From: Rhizobium sp. CCGE531
GTDB lineage: Bacteria; Pseudomonadota; Alphaproteobacteria; Rhizobiales; Rhizobiaceae
Assembly: GCF_003627795.1 (NCBI RefSeq)
Contig: NZ_CP032687.1
Location: 372,001-436,000 of the forward strand
Direction: 5' to 3'
DNA length: 64,000 bases
The first letter of the stretch is position 1. Each line of letters begins with the position of its first letter. Positions 17,173 to 26,542 of this stretch are shown piece after piece. The notes beneath the pieces were generated by a model. It worked only from the letters and a program-made list of their open reading frames with translations. It had not been told where the DNA came from and did no database searches. The position numbers and the translations under genes were made by a program.

Positions 17173-18369
17173 ATGGCCCGTTCGGGGCCGGAAGTGGCGG
17201 ACATCTTCCGCCGCTACGGCGAGGCCTATCGTGCCCAGCACACATCGCTGTCGACCGCTCAGCGCCGTGTCATGACGGCGATCGAGTTGTGCCGGACCGC
17301 CGCGCTCGGTGGGCACGTCGAAGCGTGCGATCAATGCGGCCACCGGCGCATCGCCTTCAACAGCTGCCGTGACAGGCATTGTCCCCGCTGCCAATCGCTG
17401 GCCCGGGCGCAATGGCTGGACGATCGACGCGCCGAGCTGCTCGACACCCAGTACTTTCACGTCGTCTTCACACTGCCGGAGGCCATTGCCGCCATCGCCT
17501 ATCAGAACAAGGCGCTCGTCTACGGGCTGCTCTTCCGGGCCACCGCCGATCCGCTGCGCACCATCGCCGCCGACCCCAAGCATCTCGGCGCCGAGATCGG
17601 CTTCTTTGCCGTCCTGCACACCTGGGGACAAAATCTGCTGCACCATCCGCACCTGCACTGCGTCGTCCCGGGTGGCGGGTTCTCGCCGGACGGCACGCGA
17701 TGGATCGCCTGCAAGCCCGGCTTCTTCCTGCCGGTCCGCGTGCTCTCGCGCCTGTTCCGCCGCTTGTTCCTGGAGCACCTGGCGAAAGCCTTCGACGCGG
17801 GCAAGCTGCAGTTCTTTTCCGACTTGCAGCGCCTTGGCGAGCGCAAAGCCTTCCGGCGCTATCTGGCACCGCTGCGAAAGGCCGACTGGGTCGTCTACGC
17901 CAAGCCGCCGTTCGCAGGGCCCGAACAGGTGCTCGACTATGTCGGCCGCTACACCCACCGCGTCGCCATCTCCAACAACCGCCTCGTCGATATCGAGGAT
18001 GGCGCCGTGCGTTTCCGCTGGAAGGATTATCGGCACGGCGATCGGCAAAAGGTCATGACCGTCTCCGCCGATGAATTCATCCGCCGCTTTCTGTTACACG
18101 TCCTGCCCGAGGGCTTCCATCGGATCCGCTATTACGGTTTCCTCGGCAACCGCTACCGCGAACAAAAGCTTGCCCATTGCCGCGAGCTGCTCGGCATGCC
18201 GGTACCCGAGCCATCAGAGAGCCGAGCCTCGAAGGACTACCGCGACCGCTACGAGGAACTTACCGGATGTTCCCTCAGGCAATGCCCGGCCTGTCGTCAA
18301 GGGCAGATGATCACCATCGAAGTTTTCGACGGCGTCACCGGACCGCCGCGTTACTGGGATACGTCATGA
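17173..18369 (+). CDS. IS91-family HUH transposase
   Basis: 398 residues. N-terminal zinc finger CDQCGH...CRDRHCPRC (near residues 53-77), HUH metal site HHPHLHCVVPGGG (near residue 158), and the catalytic tyrosine region YVGRYTHRVAISNN (near residue 257). IS91 enzymes nick one strand and move by a rolling-circle-like route. C-terminal cysteines CPAC fit the family. Intact frame. Confidence 0.88.
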   Translation: MARSGPEVADIFRRYGEAYRAQHTSLSTAQRRVMTAIELCRTAALGGHVEACDQCGHRRIAFNSCRDRHCPRCQSLARAQWLDDRRAELLDTQYFHVVFTLPEAIAAIAYQNKALVYGLLFRATADPLRTIAADPKHLGAEIGFFAVLHTWGQNLLHHPHLHCVVPGGGFSPDGTRWIACKPGFFLPVRVLSRLFRRLFLEHLAKAFDAGKLQFFSDLQRLGERKAFRRYLAPLRKADWVVYAKPPFAGPEQVLDYVGRYTHRVAISNNRLVDIEDGAVRFRWKDYRHGDRQKVMTVSADEFIRRFLLHVLPEGFHRIRYYGFLGNRYREQKLAHCRELLGMPVPEPSESRASKDYRDRYEELTGCSLRQCPACRQGQMITIEVFDGVTGPPRYWDTS

Positions 18370-18628
18370 AAGAAGCGCAGCGCTTTCATCGTCGCCGTTC
18401 CACCGGAAACCGGTCGGTCCCGAGAAGGTGTGTGCCGTCGCGCCTATCAGCCCTTCCCGGCAAGGTACAACGGCAATCCTTATCCTTATCGAATTCCAAA
18501 TCGGCGCTGTGTTCGTCCCGTGCACCCAGCGGCGACTCTCGTCAACACCGCGCCTGCGGCGCCTTTGCTCAGAGCCGCACCATTCAATCCCCATAGAACC
18601 CGGGTCGCGCCCGCGGCTTAGCCCAACA

Positions 18629-18703
18629 CGTTTTTAGCGCACCGTCGCTGTCGGCCTCGGCGCGCTCCTCAACGTGCATACCCGCGACGCCACGCTAAAA
18701 ACG
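18629..18703. repeat. Perfect 11-bp inverted repeat at element end
   Basis: CGTTTTTAGCG (18629-18639) and CGCTAAAAACG (18693-18703) are exact complements, 53 bp apart. The centre contains further short complementary pieces (CACCGTCGC / GCGACGC). Could be the terminal structure of the IS91-like element or an old recombination site. Confidence 0.6.
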
Positions 18704-18730
18704 CTCTGCATTATGTGGCGCGCCACATAA

Positions 18731-18973
18731 CCTTATTGCGGCGACGTGTTCGTGTTCCGCGCCAAGCGTCTTGATCGGCTTCGTTGCATTTACTGGGACG
18801 GATCAGGCATGATTTTAGCGACGAAGTGGTTGGAGGCAGGCAAGTTCGTTTGGCCACCGATCCGCGATGGCGCCATGCAGATGACGCGCGAAGAGTTCTC
18901 ACTTTTGGTTGCCGGTATTGACTGGACGCGCGTCAAACGAAACGCTGTGAGGAGGCCCTCAAAAGCAGGCTGA
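18731..18973 (+). pseudogene. tnpB: IS66 tnpB, 3' part
   Basis: Continues TnpB from the CCTTAT junction: CGDVFVFRAKRLDRL, then the conserved KRLEAGKFVWP-like segment and the end DWTRVKRNAVRRPSKAG. No start of its own. Together with 12636-12755 it would make a normal TnpB of about 115 residues. Confidence 0.85.
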
Positions 18974-18988
18974 TCCTGTCGGTTTTAC

Positions 18989-20596
18989 GTGAAGATTCAG
19001 GCTCCTATGGTAGGGTCCGTCATGCCGCTTCGACATGATACCTTACCCCAGGACACTGCGCAATTGACCCGGATCATTCTCTCGCTCAACGAAGAGAATG
19101 CCGACCTTAAGGCGCGCGTGGCCTTCCTTGAGCGCCTGCTCTTCGGGACGAAATCGGAGAAGATGACGATCATCGATCCGACGCAGGCAATGCTCGATCT
19201 TGGCGATCTAAGCGACATTCCCGTTGCTGCCAATGACGATGTCGTGCCGGTCATTGAAGACAAAATGCAGGCACGGCGATCGCCAGCGCGCAATATCGGC
19301 CGCTTGCCCAAGCACCTTCCGCGGTATGACGAGGTCATCGAACCAGAGAGCAAGACTTGCCCCTGCTGTTCGTTCGAACTTCATTGCATCGGCACTGATG
19401 TCAGCGAGGCGCTCGACATCGTGCCTGCGGTTGTCCGGGTGAAACGGACGATCCGGCCACGCTATGCATGCCGGGCCTGCGAAAGTGTTGTTGTGCAGGC
19501 GTCCGCACCGGCACGCGTGATGGACGGTGGCATGGTGACCACGGCGTTTGCCGCGCATGTCGCTGTTTCGAAGTTTGCCTGGCATCTCCCGCTCAACAGA
19601 CAGGCGCAAATGCTGGCCTCCTGCGGCGTCATCATTGATCGCGGTACGCTCGGGGCATGGGTCACGCGTGTCGCCTGGTGGCTTGAGCTCCTCTACGATG
19701 CGCTGACCGCCTTCATCCGCTCGCAGCCGAGGGTGTTCTGTGACGAGACGCCGCTTCCGCGCCTCGATCCAGGACGCAAGCGAACCAAGGTCTGCCAGTT
19801 ATGGGCGCAAGCGGTTGACGACCGCCCCTGGAATGGTCCGGCGCCGCCGGCGGTTGCTTATATCTTTGCCGAAAGCCGCAGTGCGCGCGAGATCGAGGGG
19901 CAATTGTCGTCGTTTGCCGGCGTGCTTCAGGTTGATGGATACCAAGCCTATAAAACCATGGTCAAACGACGCGGCAAGAGCAACGTTGCCCCCATGCGGC
20001 TGGCCTTCTGCCTCGCCCATGCACGGCGAAAGTTCGTTGATGTCGTCAAACTGACCGGCTCTTCGGAGGCCTTGTCGATCCTTGCCAGGATTGCCGAAAT
20101 CTATCGCATCGAAGCAAAACTACGAGGGGAAGATGAAGATACCCGGCTTAGCGGCAGGCGTCGTGAGGCGGCTCCCATCATGAGGGAGCTGAAGGTCCAT
20201 CTCACCGAACTGAGCGACGAGGTGTCGTCGAAATCAGCACTTGGCAAGGCAGTCACTTACATGCTCAACCACTGGGGCGGCCTGACAGCCTTCCTCGATG
20301 ATGGCCGGATCGAGGTGGACTCCAACGTAGTCGAGCGTTCAATGAAATCCGTGGCTCTGACGAGAAAGAACTCATTATTCGTGGGCAACGAGCGGGGTGG
20401 CCAGACCTTCGCGGTCCTGGCATCGCTCGTGAACACGGCAAAGCTTAACGGCGTGGACCCCGACGCCTGGCTTGCCGATGTGCTGGAACGCATCATCTCC
20501 GGCAAAGTCAAAGCCAACGAGATGGAGAGCCTTTTGCCTTGGGCCTGGAACGCCGAGCGCGAAGCGATGACACAGCAGGAGCGACAAGCGGCATGA
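18989..20596 (+). CDS. tnpC: IS66 transposase TnpC
   Basis: 535 residues. Leucine-rich N-terminal coiled region (LTRIILSLNEENADLKARV), Zn-binding block CPCCSFELH...CRACE, then the DDE core with FCDETPLP (first Asp), DGYQAY (second Asp), and the C-terminal VDSNVVERSMKSVALTRKN (Glu). Full length for the family and unbroken. TnpB is disrupted, so transposition would need TnpB from elsewhere. The 3' end overlaps the passenger gene by ATGA. Confidence 0.9.
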   Translation: MKIQAPMVGSVMPLRHDTLPQDTAQLTRIILSLNEENADLKARVAFLERLLFGTKSEKMTIIDPTQAMLDLGDLSDIPVAANDDVVPVIEDKMQARRSPARNIGRLPKHLPRYDEVIEPESKTCPCCSFELHCIGTDVSEALDIVPAVVRVKRTIRPRYACRACESVVVQASAPARVMDGGMVTTAFAAHVAVSKFAWHLPLNRQAQMLASCGVIIDRGTLGAWVTRVAWWLELLYDALTAFIRSQPRVFCDETPLPRLDPGRKRTKVCQLWAQAVDDRPWNGPAPPAVAYIFAESRSAREIEGQLSSFAGVLQVDGYQAYKTMVKRRGKSNVAPMRLAFCLAHARRKFVDVVKLTGSSEALSILARIAEIYRIEAKLRGEDEDTRLSGRRREAAPIMRELKVHLTELSDEVSSKSALGKAVTYMLNHWGGLTAFLDDGRIEVDSNVVERSMKSVALTRKNSLFVGNERGGQTFAVLASLVNTAKLNGVDPDAWLADVLERIISGKVKANEMESLLPWAWNAEREAMTQQERQAA

Positions 20597-21156
20597 CACA
20601 GAACAGCCAGGAGATGACGCCGCGACCGAAGCTCGATGACGACGCATTCGAAGCCTTTATCAGGAGACGTCGTCCGCCATCGCCTATCTGGTCAATGAGC
20701 AGTCTCGATGGTTATCTTACGGCCCTCATCATCGGCCCGAAGTTCATCGACCCACGCCAATGGATCCCGGAACTGACCGGCCCGGATGCCCTGAACCTGC
20801 CGATGGAAACAACCGAACATCGGGCCGTGCAGACGATCGTGGCGGAGTATAATCGGATATCTGCAAGCCTTTCCGAGAGACCGAAAGACCACCGGCCCAG
20901 GTTCACCAGGATCGATGATCAGACCCTTGATCCATTCGATTGGGACATCTGCTTTCTCCTCGGAACAGGATACGCGCCGAGGCTTTGGCAGCCTGTCCTT
21001 CGAGGTCATGCCGTCACTGGGGATATCATCGCGCCGATCCGCAAGCTCGGCGAGACAAAACGGAAAGCGACCCACCAGGATGCTGCTGCCGTCGCCGAAG
21101 CACTCGTCAATATCCGAACCTATTTTATGCCGAAGCGGGCAAAGCAGAAGTTCTAA
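20593..21156 (+). CDS. UPF0149 (YecA/YgfB-like) passenger protein in IS66
   Basis: 187 residues from ATG 20593, overlapping the tnpC stop by ATGA; the longer upstream frame is only readthrough of tnpC codons. The segment WSMSSLDGYLTALIIGPKFI is the UPF0149 signature. No catalytic residues are known for the family. It lies inside the IS66 terminal repeats, so it moves with the element. The C-terminus PKRAKQKF lacks the SEC-C-like zinc tail (CPCGSG) often seen in YecA proteins. Confidence 0.75.
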   Translation: MTQNSQEMTPRPKLDDDAFEAFIRRRRPPSPIWSMSSLDGYLTALIIGPKFIDPRQWIPELTGPDALNLPMETTEHRAVQTIVAEYNRISASLSERPKDHRPRFTRIDDQTLDPFDWDICFLLGTGYAPRLWQPVLRGHAVTGDIIAPIRKLGETKRKATHQDAAAVAEALVNIRTYFMPKRAKQKF

Positions 21157-21311
21157 AAGAAAGTGCTATTGCGATCCCGTCAACGCCGAAAGCAGTGGGC
21201 TGTTCGTCGCGCTCACTGTCATCCTGAATGTACGATGGTGTCAGAACCCAGCGAGTGTCTCTTGCCCATGTCATATTTCGACATTGATGTTTATAGAGCC
21301 ACCAGCGACGC

Positions 21312-22563
21312 CACGGCGCTGAATCCGGGTTAACAGTCATGCTCGGATGATTTCGGCCATGTATTGTGGGTTTCTGCCTGCTTTGTTTCGTCTGAGTTTG
21401 ATACTGCGCTTGTCGTTATGGCTTCGAACCATGTTGATGGCGAAGTGTCGGACGACGGCCATGTTGGCTGGTCCATGCCCGGTTCGAGATCGGGCGGCAT
21501 CCTCGTTGAAGGTGACGTCGAGTACCCAATGGAGGGAGTTCTCGATGGCCCAATGGCCACGTATGGCCTCGGCGAACTGGAGCGCGGTCATCGACCGCGA
21601 GGAGATATAGAAGCGGACCTGGCTGCTTTGCCTGGACTTTTCATAGACTTGTGCTTGCACCTTGACGATGGTGGCGATGGACGGGAAGCGGTATTCGCCG
21701 GGAAAGCGCCTGTCGCCGGAGAGCCAGTCGATTTGAGTGGAGACGGTGACCCGCCGCTCTTCGACCCGGCCATGGCCCTTGTCGACTTCGGTCACGGTTG
21801 AGGTGAGGTTTGCCGGAGCGTCGGCAAAGAAGCGCTCGATCTCACCCATCAGGCCGGGCTGATTGGCCTTGGCCGCCAGGAGGTAATCAGCGCCTGCATC
21901 GAGCACCGCCTGGGCGGTTTTGGCATTGCAGGCAATGGCGTCGATGGTCACGAGCGCGCCTTTCAGGCGATCTTTTTCGGCCAACCGTTCCAGCAGCAAG
22001 GGGATGGTGTCCTGCTCACAGCTTGTCGTTGCCACTGCCTCTTGTCCAAGAACCAGCCGTTCACGGGTGGCGAAAGCCGAGACGAGATGCAGCGCCGCCC
22101 GGCCGTTGGCCCGGTCATGACTGCCGCGCGAGGTCTTTCCGTCAATCGCCACCAGCGCCGGAGCATCGGGTCGAAGCGTCGCCGCCCAGGATATGAAGCA
22201 GTTCGAAAACAGGTCCGGATCGATCCGGTTGAGCAGAATGCGCAGCCAGCGCGAACCCGGTATGCCATGGTGATAGGGAAGAAACCGACGTAAAAACGCC
22301 AGGTTATCCTCCCCCCATTCGACGATCTCGTCAAAATCGTCGCATGCGCCGATCGTCCCGCAAACGACCAGAAGAAGCACCTCGGGTAACGGATGGGCGA
22401 CCCGCCATTGCTCCCGCTCATCCTCAACGAGACTAAAATGGTCCAGCAAAACCCGCAGCCGCGGGCGATCGTCTTCAAACATGTCGGCCTCCAAATCACC
22501 GACACTCTTGAATCACACCCAAACCGTTCAGGGAAGAAACGTTAACCCGAGTTCAGAGCCGTG
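21312..22563 (-). mobile_element. ISAs1-family element, complete
   Basis: 23-bp terminal inverted repeats (CACGGC.CTGAA..CGGGTTAAC; 21312-21334 and 22541-22563) with three mismatches, flanked by a perfect 10-bp target duplication CCAGCGACGC (21302-21311 and 22564-22573). Inserted 78 bp beyond the right duplication of the IS66 element. Confidence 0.92.
21337..22482 (-). CDS. ISAs1-family DDE transposase
   Basis: 381 residues from ATG 22482, chosen because GGAGG lies five bases upstream; an ATG four codons earlier is weaker. Catalytic blocks: LVAIDGKTSRGS (first Asp), LVTIDAIACN (second Asp), and HWAIENSLHWVLDVTFNED (Glu). N-terminal DDE_Tnp_1-associated region LLLVVCGTIGACDDFDEI. Unbroken, with clean ends: likely functional. 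Confidence 0.92.
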   Translation of the reverse strand: MFEDDRPRLRVLLDHFSLVEDEREQWRVAHPLPEVLLLVVCGTIGACDDFDEIVEWGEDNLAFLRRFLPYHHGIPGSRWLRILLNRIDPDLFSNCFISWAATLRPDAPALVAIDGKTSRGSHDRANGRAALHLVSAFATRERLVLGQEAVATTSCEQDTIPLLLERLAEKDRLKGALVTIDAIACNAKTAQAVLDAGADYLLAAKANQPGLMGEIERFFADAPANLTSTVTEVDKGHGRVEERRVTVSTQIDWLSGDRRFPGEYRFPSIATIVKVQAQVYEKSRQSSQVRFYISSRSMTALQFAEAIRGHWAIENSLHWVLDVTFNEDAARSRTGHGPANMAVVRHFAINMVRSHNDKRSIKLRRNKAGRNPQYMAEIIRA

Positions 22564-22573
22564 CCAGCGACGC

Positions 22574-22773
22574 ATCAATTCCCACAACATAGTCCCCGCT
22601 TGTCCCCCGCTTGATGCTTGGGGCCGAAATCATCGGACCCGCTTCACCATCGTCGCTCTGAGGCACAGTCATCTTCTTGGCTATGCGGAGCGCCGCCCCA
22701 TTGCGGCATCTGGCTTCGTCGTTTGAGCGCGCCCTCACAACGGGCATGCTAGATCGGAAACAGATATCAATCT
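22574..22773. other. Interval between ISAs1 and etfA, no assigned gene
   Basis: A leftward open frame (22777 to about 22553) was considered; it has no recognisable domain, and its end is altered by the ISAs1 insertion. Nothing else is visible. Confidence 0.4.
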
Positions 22774-23703
22774 TCACAGCGCCTCTTCGAGTTCCGGCAG
22801 TGCCTCGAAGAGATCGGCGACGAGGCCGTAGTCGGCGATCTGGAAGATCGGTGCCTCCTCGTCCTTGTTGATGGCGACGATGACCTTCGAGTCCTTCATG
22901 CCGGCGAGATGCTGGATGGCGCCTGATATGCCGCAGGCGATGTAAAGCTGCGGTGCCACCACCTTGCCGGTCTGGCCGACCTGCCAGTCGTTCGGCGCGT
23001 AGCCGGCATCGACGGCAGCGCGGGATGCGCCGACGGCGGCACCAAGCTTGTCGGCAACCGGCAGAATGACTTCCTTGAACTTCTCCGCCGAACCGAGTGC
23101 GCGTCCGCCCGAGATGATGATCTTGGCCGAGGTCAGTTCCGGACGATCGGAGGTCGACAGCGCATCGGCGACGAAGCTCGAAAGACCGGGATTGGCGACC
23201 GCCGGGATTGCCTCGACAGTGGCCGAACCGTCTTCTGCGGCGGAAGCGAAGGAGGCGGTGCGCACGGTGATCACCTTCTTGGCATCGCTTGCCTGCACCG
23301 TCTGGATGGCATTGCCGGCATAGATCGGCCGCTTGAAGGTGTTGGACGAAACCACCTCGATGATTTCCGAGACCTGGGCGACATCGAGGAGAGCTGCGAC
23401 ACGCGGCATGACGTTCTTGCCGACCGAGGTAGCAGCCGTCAGGATGGTGTCATAACCTGCCGCCAGCGAGACGATGAGATCGGCAAGCGGTTCGGCGAGA
23501 TTGTTGGCAAGCTCGTCGCTTTCGGCCAGCAGCACCTTGGAGACGCCGGCAAGCTTGGCGGCGGCATCGGCCGCAGCCTTGGCGGCTTTGCCGGCCACCA
23601 GCACATGGATATCGCCGCCGATCTGAGTGGCCGCCGTCAGCGCCTTGGCGGTCTGGTCGGAAAGATGGGCATTGTCGTGGTCAGCCAGAAGAAGAATGGC
23701 CAT
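22774..23703 (-). CDS. etfA: Electron transfer flavoprotein alpha subunit
   Basis: 309 residues. Binds FAD and, with EtfB, carries electrons from acyl-CoA dehydrogenases to ETF-quinone oxidoreductase. The C-terminal FAD domain is clear: [53 protein letters not shown], and the [20 protein letters not shown] end. Last gene of the glutaryl-CoA operon, 23 bp after etfB. Its presence beside gcdH supplies the electron acceptor for that enzyme; the alphaproteobacterial core set usually has another copy on the chromosome. Confidence 0.93.
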   Translation of the reverse strand: MAILLLADHDNAHLSDQTAKALTAATQIGGDIHVLVAGKAAKAAADAAAKLAGVSKVLLAESDELANNLAEPLADLIVSLAAGYDTILTAATSVGKNVMPRVAALLDVAQVSEIIEVVSSNTFKRPIYAGNAIQTVQASDAKKVITVRTASFASAAEDGSATVEAIPAVANPGLSSFVADALSTSDRPELTSAKIIISGGRALGSAEKFKEVILPVADKLGAAVGASRAAVDAGYAPNDWQVGQTGKVVAPQLYIACGISGAIQHLAGMKDSKVIVAINKDEEAPIFQIADYGLVADLFEALPELEEAL

Positions 23704-23726
23704 GGTGAAGTTCTCCCTTTCTATCC

Positions 23727-24476
23727 TCAGAGCACGCCGGCTTCGGTCTTCAGCTTCTCGACGAGCTCGGCGACCGACTTGACCTTGACGCCTGCCTTGC
23801 GGCCGGACGGCTCTTCGGTCTTCAGCACCTTCAGCCGCGGTGTCGTATCGACGCCGAAATCGGCAGGCGCCTTCTTGTCGAGCGGCTTCTTCTTCGCCTT
23901 CATGATGTTCGGCAGCGAGGCGTAACGCGGCTCGTTGAGGCGAAGATCCGTGGTCACCACCGCTGGCAGCTTGACCTCGATCGTCTGCAGGCCGCCATCG
24001 ACCTCGCGGGTCACCTGAGCTTTTCCCTCGCCGATCTCGATCTTCGAGGCGAAGGTGGCCTGGGCAGAACCCAGCAGCGCCGCCAGCATCTGGCCGGTCT
24101 GGTTCGAGTCATCATCGATCGCCTGCTTGCCGACGATGATCAGGCCCGGCTGTTCGGCATCGGCAACACCTTTGAGGATCTTGGCGACGGCCAGCGGCTC
24201 GACCTGATCTTCGGTCTCGACCAGGATGGCGCGATCCGCGCCCATGGCAAGGGCGGTGCGCAATGTCTCCTCGGCCTTGGCCGGGCCGATCGACACCACC
24301 ACCACTTCCTCGGCCTTGCCGGCCTCCTTCAGCCGCAGCGCTTCTTCGACCGAAATCTCGTCGAACGGGTTCATCGACATCTTCACATTCGCAAGCTCGA
24401 CGCCCGAACCATCCGGCTTCACCCGGATCTTCACGTTGTAATCAACTACCCGCTTCACGGGGACGAGAATCTTCAT
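23727..24476 (-). CDS. etfB: Electron transfer flavoprotein beta subunit
   Basis: 249 residues from ATG 24476, with AGGAG eight bases upstream. Begins [19 protein letters not shown], contains the AMP-binding/partner region [16 protein letters not shown] and [20 protein letters not shown], and the recognition-loop end [20 protein letters not shown] that docks to acyl-CoA dehydrogenases. Sits between hbd and etfA in the same transcription unit. Confidence 0.93.
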   Translation of the reverse strand: MKILVPVKRVVDYNVKIRVKPDGSGVELANVKMSMNPFDEISVEEALRLKEAGKAEEVVVVSIGPAKAEETLRTALAMGADRAILVETEDQVEPLAVAKILKGVADAEQPGLIIVGKQAIDDDSNQTGQMLAALLGSAQATFASKIEIGEGKAQVTREVDGGLQTIEVKLPAVVTTDLRLNEPRYASLPNIMKAKKKPLDKKAPADFGVDTTPRLKVLKTEEPSGRKAGVKVKSVAELVEKLKTEAGVL

Positions 24477-24491
24477 GTGCAGCACTCCTGA

Positions 24492-25367
24492 TCAGCGGCT
24501 CGGAACCGGCGTATCGCCGCAATAATCATAAAAGCCTCTGGCGACTTTGCGTCCTAGCCATCCCGCTTCGACATATTTCACCAACAGTGGACATGGGCGG
24601 TACTTGCTGTCCGCCAGGCCTTCATGCAGAACGTTCATGATGGCGAGGCAGGTATCGAGGCCGATGAAATCAGCCAGTTCCAGCGGTCCCATCGGATGAT
24701 TCGCGCCAAGCTTCATGCTCTGATCGATGTCGAAAACCGAACCGACACCCTCGTAAAGCGTATAAACGGCTTCGTTGATCATCGGGACCAGAATCCGGTT
24801 CACGATAAAGGCGGGGTAATCCTCCGCAACGACTGCGGTTTTGCCGAGTCGTTGTACGACGGCGCGGACAGCCTCGAAAGTCTCGTTGCTGGTCACGATT
24901 CCACGAATGAGCTCGACGAGCTGCATGACCGGAACCGGATTCATGAAGTGGAGGCCCATAAACTGCTCGGGCTTTCGAGTCCGTCCGGCTAGACGGGTGA
25001 TCGAGAGCGAAGACGTGTTTGAGGTGAGGATCGCTTCCGGCTTCAGGTGAGGTCGGAGATCGTCGAATAATTTCAGCTTGACCGGCTCGCTCTCCGCCGC
25101 CGTCTCGATGATCAGATCGAGCGTGCCAAGTTCGGGCAGGTTTACGGTCGTCCTGAGGCGTCCAACGGCGCTCAACATTGCCTCGGCCGCGATCGTTCCC
25201 CGTGCCACCTGCCGGTCCATATCCTCGCTAATTTTGGCGACCGCGGCGACGAGCCGATCCGCGTCGACGTCCATCAGCGAGACCTCGAATCCCGCAATTG
25301 CAAGCACATGAGCGATACCGCTGCCCATCTGCCCGGCGCCGAGCACTCCGATGGTTTCGATCGTCAT
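24492..25367 (-). CDS. hbd: 3-hydroxybutyryl-CoA dehydrogenase
   Basis: NAD-dependent oxidation of (S)-3-hydroxyacyl-CoA to acetoacetyl-CoA. 291 residues with the dinucleotide fold IGVLGAGQMGSGIAHVLA at the start, the catalytic MGLHFMNPVPVMQLVE (His) and the substrate segment MKLGANHPMGPLELADFIGLD. The ATG overlaps the preceding CoA transferase stop by ATGA (25364-25367). In the pathway it acts two steps after gcdH; no enoyl-CoA hydratase is encoded in the cluster, so that step must come from elsewhere. Confidence 0.9.
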   Translation of the reverse strand: MTIETIGVLGAGQMGSGIAHVLAIAGFEVSLMDVDADRLVAAVAKISEDMDRQVARGTIAAEAMLSAVGRLRTTVNLPELGTLDLIIETAAESEPVKLKLFDDLRPHLKPEAILTSNTSSLSITRLAGRTRKPEQFMGLHFMNPVPVMQLVELIRGIVTSNETFEAVRAVVQRLGKTAVVAEDYPAFIVNRILVPMINEAVYTLYEGVGSVFDIDQSMKLGANHPMGPLELADFIGLDTCLAIMNVLHEGLADSKYRPCPLLVKYVEAGWLGRKVARGFYDYCGDTPVPSR

Positions 25368-26542
25368 TTCGTGTCTACCCTCGACTCTTCGGAAGAAAAG
25401 CTCCAGCGTCCAGCACCCAAAAGCGGCGAGGCACTGTCGAGCGTGAGGAGGCTGCGCGACAAGCCGATCGGCGTTCTCAGGCCGGACAAGCCTTCCGGAG
25501 CGATCTTAAGCCGGCGCGCCTTGATCTGCGGATCGTCGATCGCCTCGGCGACGCTATTGATCGGTCCTCCCGGAACACCCGCCCCTTCAAGTGCGGCGAT
25601 CAGTTCTGCTTTCGGCCGAAGTCGCGTCTTTTCCGCAATCATCGCGCAAAGCTTCTCGCGGTTTTCCACTCGTGCGGGATTGGTGGCGTAGGCCGGGTCT
25701 CCGGCGAGCGCAGCGAGATCCAGCAGGTCGCAAAGGGATGCGAACTGCCGATCGTTGCCACAAGCGATAATGAGATGACCGTCGAAGGCCGGGAAAACCT
25801 GATAGGGCACGATATTCGGATGAGCGTTTCCCATACGGTGAGGCACGTTGCCGGTTGCGAGATAATTCATGGCCTGGTTGGCAAGGACGGAAACTCCGAC
25901 GTCGAAGAGCGCCAGATCGACATGCTGGCCAACGCCGGAGCGGTCGCGCTCGGCAAGCGCTGCCTGAATGCCGATGACGCCGTAAAGTCCGGTAAAGACG
26001 TCGATCCAGGCGACGCCGACTTTCTGCGGTTCACCGTCTGGCTCACCGGTCAGGTCCATAATTCCGCACATACCCTGTATGAGGAAATCGTATCCTGGCT
26101 GACGGGCGCGCGGGCCTGTCTGACCGAAACCGGTCACCGAAGCGTAGACGATCCGCGGATTGATCGCGGCGATGCTTTCATAATCGAGACCGAATTTTTG
26201 CAGCCCGGCAACTTTGAAGTTCTCAATCACAACGTCAGCTTCTGCGATCAATGCTTTGACGCGCTCAAGACCCTCGGGATCGCCGAAGTCACAAATGACC
26301 GACGACTTGCCTCGGTTTGCCGCATGAAAATACGCCGCCACCTTCTCAGCGCCGCCCTTACCGTCCGGGCGTTCGATAAAGGGTGGCCCCCAACTGCGGG
26401 TGTCGTCGCCCTGCGGGCTTTCCACCTTGATAACCTCGGCGCCGAGATCGGCGAGTGTCTGGCCGATCCAGGGACCGGCAAGGATGCGGGCAAGTTCGAC
26501 GACTTTCAGGCCGGCAAGCGGTGCACTGTTCGGACCGCCCAT
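25364..26542 (-). CDS. CaiB/BaiF (family III) CoA transferase, probably glutarate-specific
   Basis: 392 residues. Starts LAGLKVVELARILAGPWIGQTLADLGAEVIKVE, typical of family III, with the catalytic Asp in the region CGIMDLTGEPDGEPQKVG (near residue 167). Lies directly after gcdH (1-nt overlap TGATG at 26542) and before hbd. In animals and bacteria a family III enzyme (SUGCT type) transfers CoA from succinyl-CoA to glutarate, giving the substrate of GcdH. That role is inferred from the neighbour, not from specific residues. Confidence 0.85.
   Translation of the reverse strand: MGGPNSAPLAGLKVVELARILAGPWIGQTLADLGAEVIKVESPQGDDTRSWGPPFIERPDGKGGAEKVAAYFHAANRGKSSVICDFGDPEGLERVKALIAEADVVIENFKVAGLQKFGLDYESIAAINPRIVYASVTGFGQTGPRARQPGYDFLIQGMCGIMDLTGEPDGEPQKVGVAWIDVFTGLYGVIGIQAALAERDRSGVGQHVDLALFDVGVSVLANQAMNYLATGNVPHRMGNAHPNIVPYQVFPAFDGHLIIACGNDRQFASLCDLLDLAALAGDPAYATNPARVENREKLCAMIAEKTRLRPKAELIAALEGAGVPGGPINSVAEAIDDPQIKARRLKIAPEGLSGLRTPIGLSRSLLTLDSASPLLGAGRWSFSSEESRVDTK

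Larger units (their letters stand above)
16163..18710 (+). mobile_element. IS91-like element carrying its own tyrosine recombinase
   Basis: Two-gene unit (tyrosine recombinase, then HUH transposase with Zn finger) directly abutting the RIT right end. Subterminal inverted sequences TTGGACTAACCCGC (from about 16166) and GCGGCTTAGCCCAA (about 18613-18626) match in type those of the second such element at 34.8-37.2 kb. The right end is uncertain: it lies between about 18630 and 18710, and includes an 11-bp inverted repeat. The sequence 18709-18730 resembles the RIT inner site. Confidence 0.65.
12088..21216 (+). mobile_element. IS66-family element, complete ends, with a 6-kb insert in tnpB
   Basis: 22-bp terminal inverted repeats starting GTGAGCGCGACGAACA (12088-12109 and, inverted, 21195-21216) with one mismatch. 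They are flanked by a perfect 8-bp target duplication TGTCATCC (12080-12087 and 21217-21224), the size known for IS66. Order inside: tnpA, tnpB (split at 12755/18731), tnpC, and a UPF0149 passenger gene. The insert holds the RIT element and an IS91-like element. Confidence 0.92.

Noticed and set aside
22553..22777. Leftward 74-codon frame between ISAs1 and etfA
   Set aside because: No family, weak start, and its end is created partly by the ISAs1 insertion.
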